Notes: generated by a model from the sequence alone, not told the origin. A stretch of 64,000 bases of DNA from Lysobacterales bacterium PRO7 (GCA_021404785.1 QWHH01000010.1:1-64000); one strand, 5' to 3'. Positions 8,731-18,481 are shown, numbered from the stretch's first letter. Numbers and translations: made by a program.

Positions 8731-9696
8731 ATGATGTCCAGTGCACGCAGCCGGCATAACACATTTGCGGCGCTGGAACTCGATCGCGCCAGCGACCTGC
8801 GCGAAGACCAGCACTGGCTGGCCGAACATTCACGATCGGCGCAGGCGCGCTTCGTGCTGCTCGATGCCGATGGCCGTGCGTTGCTGTCCGCCGATCGCCG
8901 GCACTTGCTCGGCGTCGATTGCGAAACCTGCCTTGGGATTGCGGCCGCGCCTGCCAATTTTCTTGGTCGCGCCGGGGTGACGGATCACTTCGCGATCGCG
9001 CTGGATGCGGAATCTGCGGCACGCGCTGTCGCGCAGACCAGCGGCGCATTCGTGGATCTGCGCAGCGCCGGTGCGAGCCTGCCGGCATTCGACGCGGGCC
9101 TGTTCGCCTACGCGCGCGGCCTCGCGCATTGGCAGCGCCAGAATCGCTTCTGTTCGGCGTGCGGCGCAGCGCTGGCGTTCGAGGCCGGCGGCCATCGCGC
9201 CAGGTGCACGAATCCGCAGTGCGGCATCGCGCACTTTCCGCGCACCGATCCTGCCGTCATCATGATCGTCAGTGATGGCGCACGCTGCCTGCTCGGGCGC
9301 GGCCCGCAGTGGCCGGAACGGCGCTACTCCACATTGGCCGGATTCGTCGAGCCGGGCGAGACGCTCGAAGACGCCGTACGCCGCGAAGTATTCGAGGAAG
9401 CCGGCGTGCGCGTGGGCGAGTGCGATTACCATTCCTCGCAGCCGTGGCCGTTCCCGGCCTCGATCATGCTCGGCTTCACCGCGCATGCCGAGGATGCGAC
9501 GATCACCCTGGGATCGGAACTGGCCGAAGCGCACTGGTTCGGCGCCGAAGAACTGGTTGATGGAATACGCTCCGGAACGCTCGGCATTTCCTCGCCGTTG
9601 TCGGTGTCGTACAAATTGATCGAGCATTGGCTGCGCGAAACCGCCGGCGTCGAACTTGCGGAAGTGGTCGCCTCATCAGCCAACGTGAAAGGGTAG
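8731..9696 (+). CDS. nudC: NAD+ diphosphatase / NAD-capped RNA hydrolase NudC
   Basis: A 321-residue Nudix enzyme that cleaves NAD(H) to NMN and AMP and removes NAD caps from RNA. A four-Cys zinc ribbon lies at about 143-166 (FCSACG ... CTNPQCG). The Nudix box follows with GFVEPGETLE and REVFEEAGV, then the NudC-specific SQPWPFPASIM motif. The start has two adjacent ATGs (8731, 8734) and no clear ribosome binding site. It lies between erpA and ampE on the same strand. Confidence 0.93.
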   Translation: MMSSARSRHNTFAALELDRASDLREDQHWLAEHSRSAQARFVLLDADGRALLSADRRHLLGVDCETCLGIAAAPANFLGRAGVTDHFAIALDAESAARAVAQTSGAFVDLRSAGASLPAFDAGLFAYARGLAHWQRQNRFCSACGAALAFEAGGHRARCTNPQCGIAHFPRTDPAVIMIVSDGARCLLGRGPQWPERRYSTLAGFVEPGETLEDAVRREVFEEAGVRVGECDYHSSQPWPFPASIMLGFTAHAEDATITLGSELAEAHWFGAEELVDGIRSGTLGISSPLSVSYKLIEHWLRETAGVELAEVVASSANVKG

Positions 9697-9699
9697 AAT
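9694..9699 (+). promoter_or_regulatory. -10 hexamer (TAGAAT) six bases before the ampE start
   Basis: TAGAAT is followed by exactly six bases and then the ampE ATG. If it is used, transcription would begin at or next to the start codon, giving a leaderless mRNA. It overlaps the end of nudC. Confidence 0.4.
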
Positions 9700-9705
9700 C
9701 CGCGC

Positions 9706-10554
9706 ATGGCGATCCGACTCGTAGCGATCCTGCTGGTGCTGTTCGTCAGCCACTTGCTGCCGGACTTGGCCCGGCTGCGCGATTATTCGTGGTGGCGCGC
9801 GTGGTTGCGTTGGCTTGGGCCGCCCGCGCCGGGCGTGGCGGTGGCCGTCGGTATCGGCCTGCCGGTGCTGGCGTGCGCGTTGCTGGAGTACGGATTGCGC
9901 GGCGCATGGTTTGGATTGATCGAATTCGCCTTCGCCGTCGTTGTGCTGTTCTACTGCTGGGGTCCGCGCGACCTGGAACGCGACGTCGAGGCCATCGACA
10001 AGGCGCCCGACAGCGCGTCGCGTCTGGCCGCCGCGCAAGCGCTGCGTCGTGATGGTGACAACACGCAGTTGCCGTTCGCCGCGGAAAATCTCGTTTCGGC
10101 AACATTCGAGGCCGCGCTCGCGCGCTGGTTCGGCGTGTTGTTCTGGTTCGTCGTGCTCGGGCCCGTCGGCGCGCTTGTGTATCGCCTTGCCCGATTGCTC
10201 GCCGCGATGCCATCGTCGGACGATTCCGCACTGGCACGCAAGTTCGCCGCCGTGCTCGACTGGCTGCCCGCGCACCTGATGGCGCTGGCGCTCGCGCTGG
10301 CCTCGAATTTCGACGCCGTGTTCGCGGCATGGCGCGACTGGCATCGCGCGCATCCGCAAGGCTATGCCAGCCTCGATCTCGGCTTTCTCGACGCGATCGC
10401 GCGCGCCAGCGTGGTCGCCGACGTTGCCGCGGATGGAAATGCCGACGCACACAGTCCGCTGATCGCCCTCGATGACGCCATGGTACTGGTGCGCCGCGTG
10501 CTGATCGTCTGGCTGACGCTGATCGCGCTGGTGGTGCTCGGCGGGTTTTTCTAG
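9706..10554 (+). CDS. ampE: AmpE-like inner-membrane protein
   Basis: A 282-residue membrane protein similar to AmpE, which in enterobacteria acts with AmpD in cell-wall recycling and beta-lactamase induction and is thought to sense or relay the signal at the inner membrane. It starts MAIRLVAILLVLFVSHLLP, and the central FVVLGPVGALVYRLARLL fits the CobD/AmpE-type family. Four to five membrane segments are visible. No ampD lies in the window. The TAGAAT box just upstream suggests its own promoter. The stop overlaps the convergent acyltransferase gene by four bases. Confidence 0.75.
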   Translation: MAIRLVAILLVLFVSHLLPDLARLRDYSWWRAWLRWLGPPAPGVAVAVGIGLPVLACALLEYGLRGAWFGLIEFAFAVVVLFYCWGPRDLERDVEAIDKAPDSASRLAAAQALRRDGDNTQLPFAAENLVSATFEAALARWFGVLFWFVVLGPVGALVYRLARLLAAMPSSDDSALARKFAAVLDWLPAHLMALALALASNFDAVFAAWRDWHRAHPQGYASLDLGFLDAIARASVVADVAADGNADAHSPLIALDDAMVLVRRVLIVWLTLIALVVLGGFF

Positions 10555-12440
10555 GCCGCCTCGCCGCGCAACTCCCGCACCTTTGCTTCCAGCACCGCAG
10601 CGTTCGCCTGCGCTGCGGGCACGGGCGGCCCGGCCACGAGTTCGATCTTCGACCAGAACCGGCGCGGCAGGCGCAGACGTCCCAGCGCGGAATCCGCACG
10701 GCTGAAGATGCTGCCCCACAGGCCACGCAGGGCGAGTGGCACCACCGGCACCGGACGCGTGGCAAGGATGCGTTCGACACCGGGCCGAAACGGCTGCATG
10801 GTGCCATCGCGGGTGATGCCGCCTTCGGGAAAGATGCACACGATGTTGCCGGCGGCCAATTCCTTGTCCACTTCGGCGAAGGCGCGTTCCATCAATGCGG
10901 CATCTTCTTTCGCACCGGCGATCGGAATCGCCTTGGCCGATTTGAAAATGAAACGCAGGAACGGGATGTCGAAGATCTTGTAGTACATCACGAAGCGCAC
11001 CGGCCGGCGCACGCAGCCCATGACGATGAGCGGATCCATGAAGCTGACGTGGTTGCATACGAGCAGGACCGGCCCGTGCTCGGGAATGTTTTCCAATCCT
11101 TGCGTGCGGATGCGGTACAGGGTGTGGATCAACACCCAGTCGATGAAGCGCAGCAGGAATTCCGGCACCAAGGTATAGATGTATACAGCGACCGCAGCGT
11201 TCATCAACGCGGTCGCGAGCAGCAGGCCGGGAATGCTCAGGTTCGCCTCGTTGAGCAGCAGTGCCGACACGATCGCGGCAACAACCATGAACAGCGCGTT
11301 CAGGATATTGTTCGCCGCGATCACGCGCGACACGCGTGCGCTGTCGCTGCGCGATTGCACAAGGGCGAACAGCGGCACGATGAAAAATCCGCTGAAGATC
11401 GCCATCAGCACGAGGTCGATGAGAATCCGCCAGACATGCGGCTGCGCCAGCATCGCGGCGACGCCGAGGTTCAGCTCGCCGACGCTGCCCGGATGCGCGA
11501 AATACAGATCCACGCCGAACACGGTCATGCCGATCGAACCGAACGGGACCAGGCCGATCTCGACCTTGTGGCCGGACAGCTTTTCGCACAACACCGAACC
11601 CAGGCCGATGCCGACCGAGAATACGGTCAGGATCAGCGTGTACACGCCAGGCCCGCCGCCGAGCACGACCTTGGTGTAGTTCGGCAACTGGGTGAAATAG
11701 ATCGAACCGTAGAACCAGAACCACGAAATCCCCAGGCACGACAGGAAGATCGAGCGATCCGTACGGATGTAATTGACGTTGCGCCATGTCTCGCTGAACG
11801 GATTCCAGTTGAGCTTCAGGTGCGGATCCGGCGCCGGCGCGCGCGGCATCGCGAGCGCGCAGAACAGGCCGACGATCGCGATGCTGATCGTCGCGCCGCC
11901 GACCAGCCATGCGCCCCAGCCTTCGACACGTATCAAACTCGTTCCCGCGATCGTGCCAAGCAGGATCGCGACGAACGTGGCCATTTCGATCAAGCCATTG
12001 CCGCCGGTCAGCTCGCGCTGATCGAGCACCTGCGGCAGCAAGCCGTACTTGAGCGGGCCGAACAGGGTCGAATGCACGCCCATCATGAACAGCATCGCGA
12101 GGAGCAGCGGAATGTTGTGGGTGAGGAAACCCGCGAAGGCCACGCACATGATGCCGATTTCCAGCACCTTGACCCATTGCGCGAGGCGTGCCTTGTCGTA
12201 CTTGTCCGAAAGCTGGCCGCTGGTCGCCGAAAACAGCAGGAACGGCAGGATGAACAATCCCGCGGCAAGATTGGTGTAGAAATTCACGTCCTTGACCGTG
12301 AGTTGCACGGTCAGGAACGCGACGAGGATGACGAGCGCATTCTTGAATACGTTGTCGTTGAACGCGCCCAGCGCCTGGGTCAGGAAGAACGGCAGGAAAC
12401 GGCGCTCGCGCAGCAGGCGGAACTGGTTGTGTTCGCTCAT
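10551..12440 (-). CDS. MFS transporter fused to a PlsC-type acyltransferase
   Basis: A 629-residue fusion. Residues 1 to about 410 form a 12-helix LplT-like major facilitator. Residues from about 425 form a 1-acylglycerolphosphate acyltransferase with the NHxxxxD motif (CNHVSFMD) and the FPEGG block. The layout resembles LplT joined to the acyltransferase half of Aas, without the AMP-binding (acyl-ACP synthetase) domain. A role in taking up and re-acylating lysophospholipids is therefore inferred. The start is the ATG at 12440, preceded by a strong GGAGGGG; the open frame continues about 95 codons further up without homology. Confidence 0.85.
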   Translation of the reverse strand: MSEHNQFRLLRERRFLPFFLTQALGAFNDNVFKNALVILVAFLTVQLTVKDVNFYTNLAAGLFILPFLLFSATSGQLSDKYDKARLAQWVKVLEIGIMCVAFAGFLTHNIPLLLAMLFMMGVHSTLFGPLKYGLLPQVLDQRELTGGNGLIEMATFVAILLGTIAGTSLIRVEGWGAWLVGGATISIAIVGLFCALAMPRAPAPDPHLKLNWNPFSETWRNVNYIRTDRSIFLSCLGISWFWFYGSIYFTQLPNYTKVVLGGGPGVYTLILTVFSVGIGLGSVLCEKLSGHKVEIGLVPFGSIGMTVFGVDLYFAHPGSVGELNLGVAAMLAQPHVWRILIDLVLMAIFSGFFIVPLFALVQSRSDSARVSRVIAANNILNALFMVVAAIVSALLLNEANLSIPGLLLATALMNAAVAVYIYTLVPEFLLRFIDWVLIHTLYRIRTQGLENIPEHGPVLLVCNHVSFMDPLIVMGCVRRPVRFVMYYKIFDIPFLRFIFKSAKAIPIAGAKEDAALMERAFAEVDKELAAGNIVCIFPEGGITRDGTMQPFRPGVERILATRPVPVVPLALRGLWGSIFSRADSALGRLRLPRRFWSKIELVAGPPVPAAQANAAVLEAKVRELRGEAA

Positions 12441-12549
12441 CGTCCCCTCCAGGATTGCTGAAGCGTAGCAAACCGGAAGGGACGCGCGAACTGGTGAGCG
12501 CCGGGATTGGCCGCTACACTTTGCGCCCTGTTGACTTGTGGCCGACCCG

Positions 12550-14196
12550 ATGAAGCGTTTGCGACTCCTGATTTGTGGCGCCTTGTGCGCAATTCTCATG
12601 GCCGGGATTGCCAACGCTGCCGACGTGGACAGCGACGCCCTGGTGCTGACCTTGCCCACTCCGGACACCAGCAAACTGCCTGCGGACCAGGCCAAGGCAG
12701 TGGCTAGTGCACGCGCGGACTTCGACAAGGCGCGCGTGGGCCTGATCGGCGACGATCTGGCATTTGCCTATGCCGGCATCGGCGCCGTGTATTTCCGCGC
12801 CGGACTCGATGCCGCCGCGGCGATCGCGTTCTACGATGCGAACCAGCTCGCGCCCAAGGATGCGCGCTGGTTGTACCTGCGCGGTGTTGTCGCACTCGCC
12901 ATGCAGCGCACCGCGGACGCGCGCGCGAATTTCGAGGCGGCACTGGCGCTGGACAAGGTCTATCTGCCGATCCGTTATCGCCTGTCCGATGCCCTGATCG
13001 AGGCCGGCGACCTGAACGCCGCGCACAAGGTGCTCGCCGACGCGTTGCCGGCCGGCGAGAAACAGGCCGCACTGTTCGCCATGCTCGGCCGCCTGGAAAT
13101 CCGCCAGAAGGATTACGCCGCAGCGATCGAACACCTGCACAAGGCTTTGACCCTGGAGCCGCAGGCAGACTCGTTGTACTCGGACCTGGCCCGCGCCTAC
13201 ACGGGGCAGGGTGATACCGCACAGGCAAAGGCCGCGCAGGCCAAGGCGGGCAAGACTCCGCCAAGTCTTGCCGATCCGCTGCTGGCGGGAATTTTCCAGA
13301 CTGCGCCGTCGGCCCCGCCGCTGCACGGCACGCCGCTGGAACAGGCGCGGCAACTGATGGCGCGGCGCGATTTCGCCGCGGCACGCGACAAGGCCTTCGA
13401 GGCAACCGAGCACGATTCGAACGACGTCGAAGCGCTCGCCCTGCTCGCGCGGCTGGATGGCCTGCTGGGCAATATCGCCTTCGCCCAGGACGAGGCCGGT
13501 CGCGCGCTCAAGCTCCAGCCCGACAGTGCCAGCGCGAACCTGAGCCAGGGCATGGTCCAGGAATTCGCCGGCGATACCGCGCGTGCGCTGCCGTTCTACC
13601 AGCGCGCGATCCAGGCCGACGCCAACCAGCCGGATGCACGGCTGTTGTTCGGCAACGCGCTGATGCGCAAGGGCGACTACGCGCAGGCCGCACAACAGTA
13701 CGCCCAGCTCGTTCGCATCCTCGACGGCGATGCCGGCGCCGAAGCGCGTTTGGCCGCAGCCCAGGCATTGTCCGGAAAATGTCGCGATGCCTTGAACGAG
13801 GTCAGCAAACGCCAGACCAAGCGCGCCCAGGACGGCGATCTGATGCAGGTGTTCGTGCGCCTGGCCAGCACCTGTCCGGCGGCAACGGCGGATGAGCGCA
13901 GCATGGCGCTCGACTACGCGCAGGCGCTGTACCGGCAACGTCCGGATGCGGAAGACACTACTGCGCTGGCGCTGGCACAGGCGGCGAACGGCAAGTTCGA
14001 CGAAGCGCAGAAATCGCAGGCCCAGGCGATCTACGAGGCCGTGCGCATGAACGACACCGCGCGTGCGGCCATGTACCGCAAGACCATGCAGGATTACGTC
14101 GCGAAGAAGATGCCGGCGCAACCGTGGCCTGCCGAACATCCCAACGTCAAGCCGCCGCCGCTGGAAACACTCGCGCCACCGGTGAAAAAATCCTGA
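12550..14196 (+). CDS. Secreted TPR-repeat protein
   Basis: A 548-residue protein. It has a signal peptide (MKRLRLLICGALCAILMAGIANA, cleavage near 23), then TPR-like helical repeats through most of its length, for example AFAYAGIGAVYFRAGLDAAA and NLSQGMVQEFAGDTARALPF. The C-terminus is Pro-rich. Such proteins often help assemble exopolysaccharide or outer-membrane complexes, but nothing here fixes the partner. The ATG at 12550 begins the signal peptide directly; a GTG at 12538 is in frame but unlikely. A possible -10 (TACACT) lies at 12515-12520. Confidence 0.78.
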   Translation: MKRLRLLICGALCAILMAGIANAADVDSDALVLTLPTPDTSKLPADQAKAVASARADFDKARVGLIGDDLAFAYAGIGAVYFRAGLDAAAAIAFYDANQLAPKDARWLYLRGVVALAMQRTADARANFEAALALDKVYLPIRYRLSDALIEAGDLNAAHKVLADALPAGEKQAALFAMLGRLEIRQKDYAAAIEHLHKALTLEPQADSLYSDLARAYTGQGDTAQAKAAQAKAGKTPPSLADPLLAGIFQTAPSAPPLHGTPLEQARQLMARRDFAAARDKAFEATEHDSNDVEALALLARLDGLLGNIAFAQDEAGRALKLQPDSASANLSQGMVQEFAGDTARALPFYQRAIQADANQPDARLLFGNALMRKGDYAQAAQQYAQLVRILDGDAGAEARLAAAQALSGKCRDALNEVSKRQTKRAQDGDLMQVFVRLASTCPAATADERSMALDYAQALYRQRPDAEDTTALALAQAANGKFDEAQKSQAQAIYEAVRMNDTARAAMYRKTMQDYVAKKMPAQPWPAEHPNVKPPPLETLAPPVKKS

Positions 14197-14233
14197 CGTT
14201 GCCAAGCCGCACCATTTTCGTCAGCATTGGCGC

Positions 14234-14704
14234 ATGGGCGGATGGCGCGAACGCTGGCGGGCATGGTGGCGCAAGCCACAGACGGTAACGCCGGTCAGCA
14301 CGGGCGTGGTGTGGCGGTTGCGCGTGGATCGCGACCGCGCCGCGATCGGCCGCTTCAACGAGCGCCTGGAAACCACGCTGTTGCCGAGCGTGCCCGAAGC
14401 CGCGTTGCGTGCCATTCAGATATCCGTGGACGAACTGCTCACCAACGTGCTTATGCACGCGCAACAGGCGTCCGGCGCAATCGACATCCAGCTCGCGCGC
14501 TCGCCCGGCGCGGTCGACGCGACCATCGAATACCTGGCCGAGCCGTTCGATCCGACGACCTGGAAGCCGTTGCCGATGGGCGACAGTATCCAGAGCGCAC
14601 GCATCGGCGGTCGCGGCATCCCGCTGGTCCGTCAACTCATGGACGAATTCCGCTACCAACACATCGACGGCCGCAATATCGTGGAGCTGCGCAAGAAATG
14701 TTGA
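14234..14704 (+). CDS. RsbW-like serine kinase / anti-sigma ATPase domain protein
   Basis: A 156-residue cytoplasmic protein made almost entirely of a GHKL (HATPase_c_2) domain. The N-box is SVDELLTNVLMHA and the G2-type loop is GGRGIPLVRQLMDEF. This family (RsbW, SpoIIAB) binds and phosphorylates anti-sigma antagonists or holds a sigma factor. No STAS antagonist, PP2C phosphatase or general-stress sigma factor is next to it, so the partner is unknown. It starts 37 bases after the TPR gene, possibly in one transcript. Confidence 0.78.
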   Translation: MGGWRERWRAWWRKPQTVTPVSTGVVWRLRVDRDRAAIGRFNERLETTLLPSVPEAALRAIQISVDELLTNVLMHAQQASGAIDIQLARSPGAVDATIEYLAEPFDPTTWKPLPMGDSIQSARIGGRGIPLVRQLMDEFRYQHIDGRNIVELRKKC

Positions 14705-14769
14705 CGGCGGTTGTGGATCGGCGCAATCATGCGCCGCCCATCCGGGCCCAAAACCAGCAGGGGAAAGCC

Positions 14770-15588
14770 ATGCGTCATGGATTGCCGATCTTTGCGAGTC
14801 TGGTGTTGGCCACCGCCGCCGTGCCGGCGCAGGCGACGATCACGGTGCTCAACCAATGGCATCTGGGCGAGGCCGATTCCGGCGCGAGCGCTGGCGGCGC
14901 AGGCGCGGCGACGACGGTCGACAGCGTCGGCGGTTTCAATCTGAACAAGGTCGGCGCGCCGACGTATGCATCCGACGTTGCGCCGCGCATCGGCAGTACC
15001 TTGTCGGTGGCGTTCAACGGCACGGCGGACGGATACAACAACATGACAGCGGTCGCCTCGACGTTGTCGGATAATTTCGGCATCGAGGCCTGGGTAAAAT
15101 CCAACGGCAGCACGGCCGGCAATGCCACCATCGCCTACAACGGCAACACCAGCAATGCAGGATGGGGCATTTTCCGTTTCGGTGGCAGTTACGGCTTGCT
15201 TTACGGCGGCAACCTGGGCGCGAATGTGAGCCCGATTTCCACGGCGTGGACGGAACTCGCCCTGGTGCGCGACAACGGCACCACCACGTTCTACGTCAAT
15301 GGCGTGGCGAGTTACACCACCCCGACCGGCCCAAATCCACCATCGGGTGGCGTCGGTATCGGCACCAATCCCACGGTGCCAAATGCCGAGATGTTCGACG
15401 GCAAGATCGACGAGGTGCGCCTTTTCAGTTTCGCGCCCGGCGCATTTTCGGCGAGCGACCTGAACATTCCGCCGCCGGTGCCAACGCCGATGTTGAGCCT
15501 GCGCGCCATGGCCTTGCTGGGACTGGGGATGCTCGCGTTGACCTGGCTCGGCTTGCGCCGCCGCAAGGCCAATACGATCAGCGCTTGA
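14770..15588 (+). CDS. LamG-like secreted protein with CTERM-type sorting tail
   Basis: 272 aa. A signal peptide (MRHGLPIFASLVLATAAVPAQA) is followed by one concanavalin/LamG-type jelly-roll domain (about 30-235) with typical FGIEAWVKS and GKIDEVRLFSFA segments. Next come a short PPP linker, VPTPMLSL, a hydrophobic helix and the basic end LRRRK. This tail resembles IPTL-CTERM sorting signals (motif, helix, Arg cluster), although the tryptophan-glycine of the classical motif is absent. A sortase-like XrtH partner would be expected elsewhere. AGGGGAAAG lies just ahead of the ATG. The end overlaps convergent purD by 11 bases. Confidence 0.72.
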   Translation: MRHGLPIFASLVLATAAVPAQATITVLNQWHLGEADSGASAGGAGAATTVDSVGGFNLNKVGAPTYASDVAPRIGSTLSVAFNGTADGYNNMTAVASTLSDNFGIEAWVKSNGSTAGNATIAYNGNTSNAGWGIFRFGGSYGLLYGGNLGANVSPISTAWTELALVRDNGTTTFYVNGVASYTTPTGPNPPSGGVGIGTNPTVPNAEMFDGKIDEVRLFSFAPGAFSASDLNIPPPVPTPMLSLRAMALLGLGMLALTWLGLRRRKANTISA

Positions 15589-16855
15589 CCGCGCGCCAGC
15601 CGATGTCGCGGCGGCAGAACAGTCCGTCGGCCTTGATCTTGCGCACCGCTTCGTAAGCGCGTGTTTGCGCGGCAGCGAAGTCCTCGCCGAGCGCACATAT
15701 GGTCAGCACGCGCCCGCCGGCGGTGACGGTCTTGCCACCTTCCACTTTTGTACCGGCGTGAAACACTTTCACGTCGGCGCCGAAATCCGCATCGAGTCCG
15801 GCGATAACGTCGCCCAACCGCACCTTGCCTGGGTAGCCGTGCGCGGCCAGCACGACGCCCAGGGCGGGACGCGCGTCCCAGCTCGCGCTGACTTTGTCCA
15901 GCCGCCCGTCCAGCGCGGCGTCGATCAGGTCCACGAGATCGGATTTGAGCCGCAGCAGGATCGGCTGCGTTTCCGGATCGCCCAGGCGCACGTTGAACTC
16001 GATCACGCGCGGCGCGCCGTGTTTGTCGATCATCAGGCCCGCGTACAGGAATCCGATGAACGGCGCGCCTTCGGCGGCCATGCCGGCGAGCGTGGGTTCG
16101 ATGATTTCGCGCAGGATGCGGCGTTCGATTTCCGGCGTGACCACCGGCGCCGGCGAATACGCGCCCATGCCACCGGTGTTGGGGCCGAGGTCGCGGTCGT
16201 CGCGGCGCTTGTGGTCCTGGCTGGTCGCCAGCGGCAGCGCGCGGCGGCCATCGCACAGCACGATGTAGCTGGCTTCCTCGCCGTCGAGGAATTCCTCGAT
16301 CACCACGCGCGCCGAAGCGTCGCCGAAAGCATGCGCGCCGAGCATGTCGTGCAGCGCCTGCTCGGCATCGGGCAGGGTCAGCGCCACGACCACGCCCTTG
16401 CCGGCGGCCAGGCCATCGGCCTTGATCACGATCGGTGCACCGTGCGCGCGCACGTGGGCAAGCGCGGGCTCGATTCGGTCGAACGCGGCGTGGCGTGCGG
16501 TCGGGATGTTGTGGCGAACCAGGAATTCCTTGGCGAAGGTTTTGGAGCCTTCCAGTTGCGCGGCGAGCCGGCGTGGACCAAAGCAGCGCAGTCCTTCGCC
16601 GCGGAAGCGATCGACGATGCCGGCGACCAGCGGCACTTCAGGCCCGACCACGGTCAATGCGACATTTTCCACTTTTGCCAATTGCAACAAGCCATCGAGG
16701 TCGTGCATGGCGACGGTGGCGTTGCGCACACCGTATTCGGCCGCCGTGCCGGCATTGCCGGGCGCGACTATCACTTCGCTCACGCGCGGGGATTGGCGGA
16801 TCTTCCAGGCCAGCGCGTGCTCGCGACCGCCGGAACCGATGACTAGGACTTTCAT
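15578..16855 (-). CDS. purD: Phosphoribosylamine-glycine ligase PurD (GAR synthetase)
   Basis: A 425-residue ATP-grasp enzyme of purine synthesis: 5-phosphoribosylamine + glycine + ATP gives GAR. It begins MKVLVIGSGGREHALAWK, the PurD hallmark. The ATP-grasp segments VIKADGLAAGKGVVVA and GPNTGGMGAYSPAP and the C-terminal half are complete. It lies two bases after purH in the same direction, so the two genes form an operon. Full length, nothing unusual. Confidence 0.96.
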   Translation of the reverse strand: MKVLVIGSGGREHALAWKIRQSPRVSEVIVAPGNAGTAAEYGVRNATVAMHDLDGLLQLAKVENVALTVVGPEVPLVAGIVDRFRGEGLRCFGPRRLAAQLEGSKTFAKEFLVRHNIPTARHAAFDRIEPALAHVRAHGAPIVIKADGLAAGKGVVVALTLPDAEQALHDMLGAHAFGDASARVVIEEFLDGEEASYIVLCDGRRALPLATSQDHKRRDDRDLGPNTGGMGAYSPAPVVTPEIERRILREIIEPTLAGMAAEGAPFIGFLYAGLMIDKHGAPRVIEFNVRLGDPETQPILLRLKSDLVDLIDAALDGRLDKVSASWDARPALGVVLAAHGYPGKVRLGDVIAGLDADFGADVKVFHAGTKVEGGKTVTAGGRVLTICALGEDFAAAQTRAYEAVRKIKADGLFCRRDIGWRAVKR

Positions 16856-16857
16856 GT

Positions 16858-18438
16858 TCAGTGCCGGAAATGCCGGACGCCTGTAAACACCATCGCCATG
16901 CCGTGCTCATCCGCCGCGCTGATGGATTCGTCGTCGCGCATCGACCCGCCGGGCTGGATCACGGCGCGGATGCCGGCTGCAGCGGCGGCGTCGATGCCGT
17001 CGCGGAACGGGAAGAACGCATCCGACGCCATCACGCTGCCAGCGACTTCAAGCTTCGCTTCTTCGGCTTTCATCGCGGCGATTCTGGCGCTGATCACGCG
17101 GCTCATCTGGCCAGCGCCGATGCCGATCGTACGGCTGCCGTGCGCGTACACGATCGCATTGGACTTGACGTACATCGCCACGTGCCAGGCGAACAGCAGG
17201 TCGCGCAGTTCCTCGGCATCCGGCACGCGCCTGGAGACGACTTTCAGGTCGGACAACAGCAACGTATCGCGATCGGTATCCTGTACCAGCAAGCCGCCGT
17301 TGATACGCTTGAAATCGAATGCCGCGGCCGCCTGCTCCGGCCACTCGCCGCTGGCCAGCACGCGCACGTTCGGTTTTTTCGCAAACGCAGCGAGCGCGTC
17401 GGCATCGACTTGCGGCGCAATCACCACTTCAACGAACTGGCGTTCGAGAATCGCCTGCGCAGTCGCCACGTCGAGCGGCTGGTTGAATGCGATGATGCCG
17501 CCGAATGCCGACACCGGATCGGTCGCATACGCCTTGTCGTAGGCCTCGCGCGCAGTCGCACCGATCGCGACGCCACACGGATTGGAGTGCTTGACGATGA
17601 CACAGGCTGGCGCCTTGCGAAATGCCTTGACGCATTCCAGGGCCGCATCCGCATCGGCGATGTTGTTGTACGACAAATCCTTGCCGGCGAGGATGTGCGC
17701 GGTGGCGACACTGCCCGCCACGGCGCCGCGATCGACGTACAGCGCCGCGTTCTGGTGCGGGTTCTCGCCGTAGCGCAACGTCGCATGGCGCGCGTAGGCC
17801 AGATGCAGCTCGGGCGGAAACGGTTCCACATGGTCGGATTGCAGGCGCGCGCCGAGCCAGTTCGCGATCGCGCCGTCATATCGGGCGGTATGCGCGAAGA
17901 CCTTGGCGGCGAGGCGACGGCGCAAATCCAGCGAAGTGCCTTTGTTCGCGTGCAGGGCCTGGATCAGGTCGGCGTAATCGGCCGGGTCGATCAGGGTGGC
18001 CACATGCTCGTGGTTCTTGGCAGCCGCGCGCAACATCGCCGGACCGCCGATGTCGATGTTCTCGATCGCATCGTGCATCGTGCAATCCGGTGCTGCAGTG
18101 GCGCGCTCGAACGGATACAGGTTCACCACCAGCAGGTCGATCGACTCGATGCCGTGCGCGGACATTACCGAATCGTCGACGCCGCGCCGTCCGAGCAAGC
18201 CGCCGTGGATTTTCGGGTGCAGGGTCTTGACCCGTCCGTCCATGATTTCCGGAAAACCGGTGAGATCGGCGACTTCGCGCACGCTCAATCCCGCCTCGCG
18301 CAGCACGCGCGCGGTGCCGCCGGTGGATATCAGCGCGACGCCAAGCGCGTCGAGCCCGCGCGCGAGGTCGATGAGGCCGGTTTTGTCGGACACGCTCAAC
18401 AGGGCGCGCCGGACCGGTACCAGGATGGAATCGAACAT
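16858..18438 (-). CDS. purH: Bifunctional AICAR transformylase / IMP cyclohydrolase PurH
   Basis: A 526-residue enzyme for the last two steps to IMP. The N-terminal MGS-like cyclohydrolase domain has [18 protein letters not shown] and STGGTARVL. The transformylase domain has KHSNPCGVA and [10 protein letters not shown] with its catalytic Lys-His pair. I chose the ATG at 18438 (MFDSIL); a TTG two codons upstream is possible. An inverted repeat, CCGGG-TATAATTG-CCCGG, lies at about 18460-18477 and contains a -10-like hexamer, so purH may have its own promoter after fis. Confidence 0.95.
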   Translation of the reverse strand: MFDSILVPVRRALLSVSDKTGLIDLARGLDALGVALISTGGTARVLREAGLSVREVADLTGFPEIMDGRVKTLHPKIHGGLLGRRGVDDSVMSAHGIESIDLLVVNLYPFERATAAPDCTMHDAIENIDIGGPAMLRAAAKNHEHVATLIDPADYADLIQALHANKGTSLDLRRRLAAKVFAHTARYDGAIANWLGARLQSDHVEPFPPELHLAYARHATLRYGENPHQNAALYVDRGAVAGSVATAHILAGKDLSYNNIADADAALECVKAFRKAPACVIVKHSNPCGVAIGATAREAYDKAYATDPVSAFGGIIAFNQPLDVATAQAILERQFVEVVIAPQVDADALAAFAKKPNVRVLASGEWPEQAAAAFDFKRINGGLLVQDTDRDTLLLSDLKVVSRRVPDAEELRDLLFAWHVAMYVKSNAIVYAHGSRTIGIGAGQMSRVISARIAAMKAEEAKLEVAGSVMASDAFFPFRDGIDAAAAAGIRAVIQPGGSMRDDESISAADEHGMAMVFTGVRHFRH

Positions 18439-18481
18439 GGCCAAGGCCGCAACGGAGTCCGGGCAATTATACCCGGTGGCT

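Noticed and set aside
11049-12461. 470-codon plus-strand frame opposite the MFS-acyltransferase gene
   Set aside because: No hydrophobic segments or motifs, while the opposite strand encodes a full MFS fold and an acyltransferase with its motifs.
12514-14205. Long open frame (563 codons) on the minus strand across the TPR gene
   Set aside because: It is antisense to a gene with a signal peptide and clear TPRs. Its translation is rich in Arg, His and Gln with no recognisable domain, typical of high-GC shadow frames.
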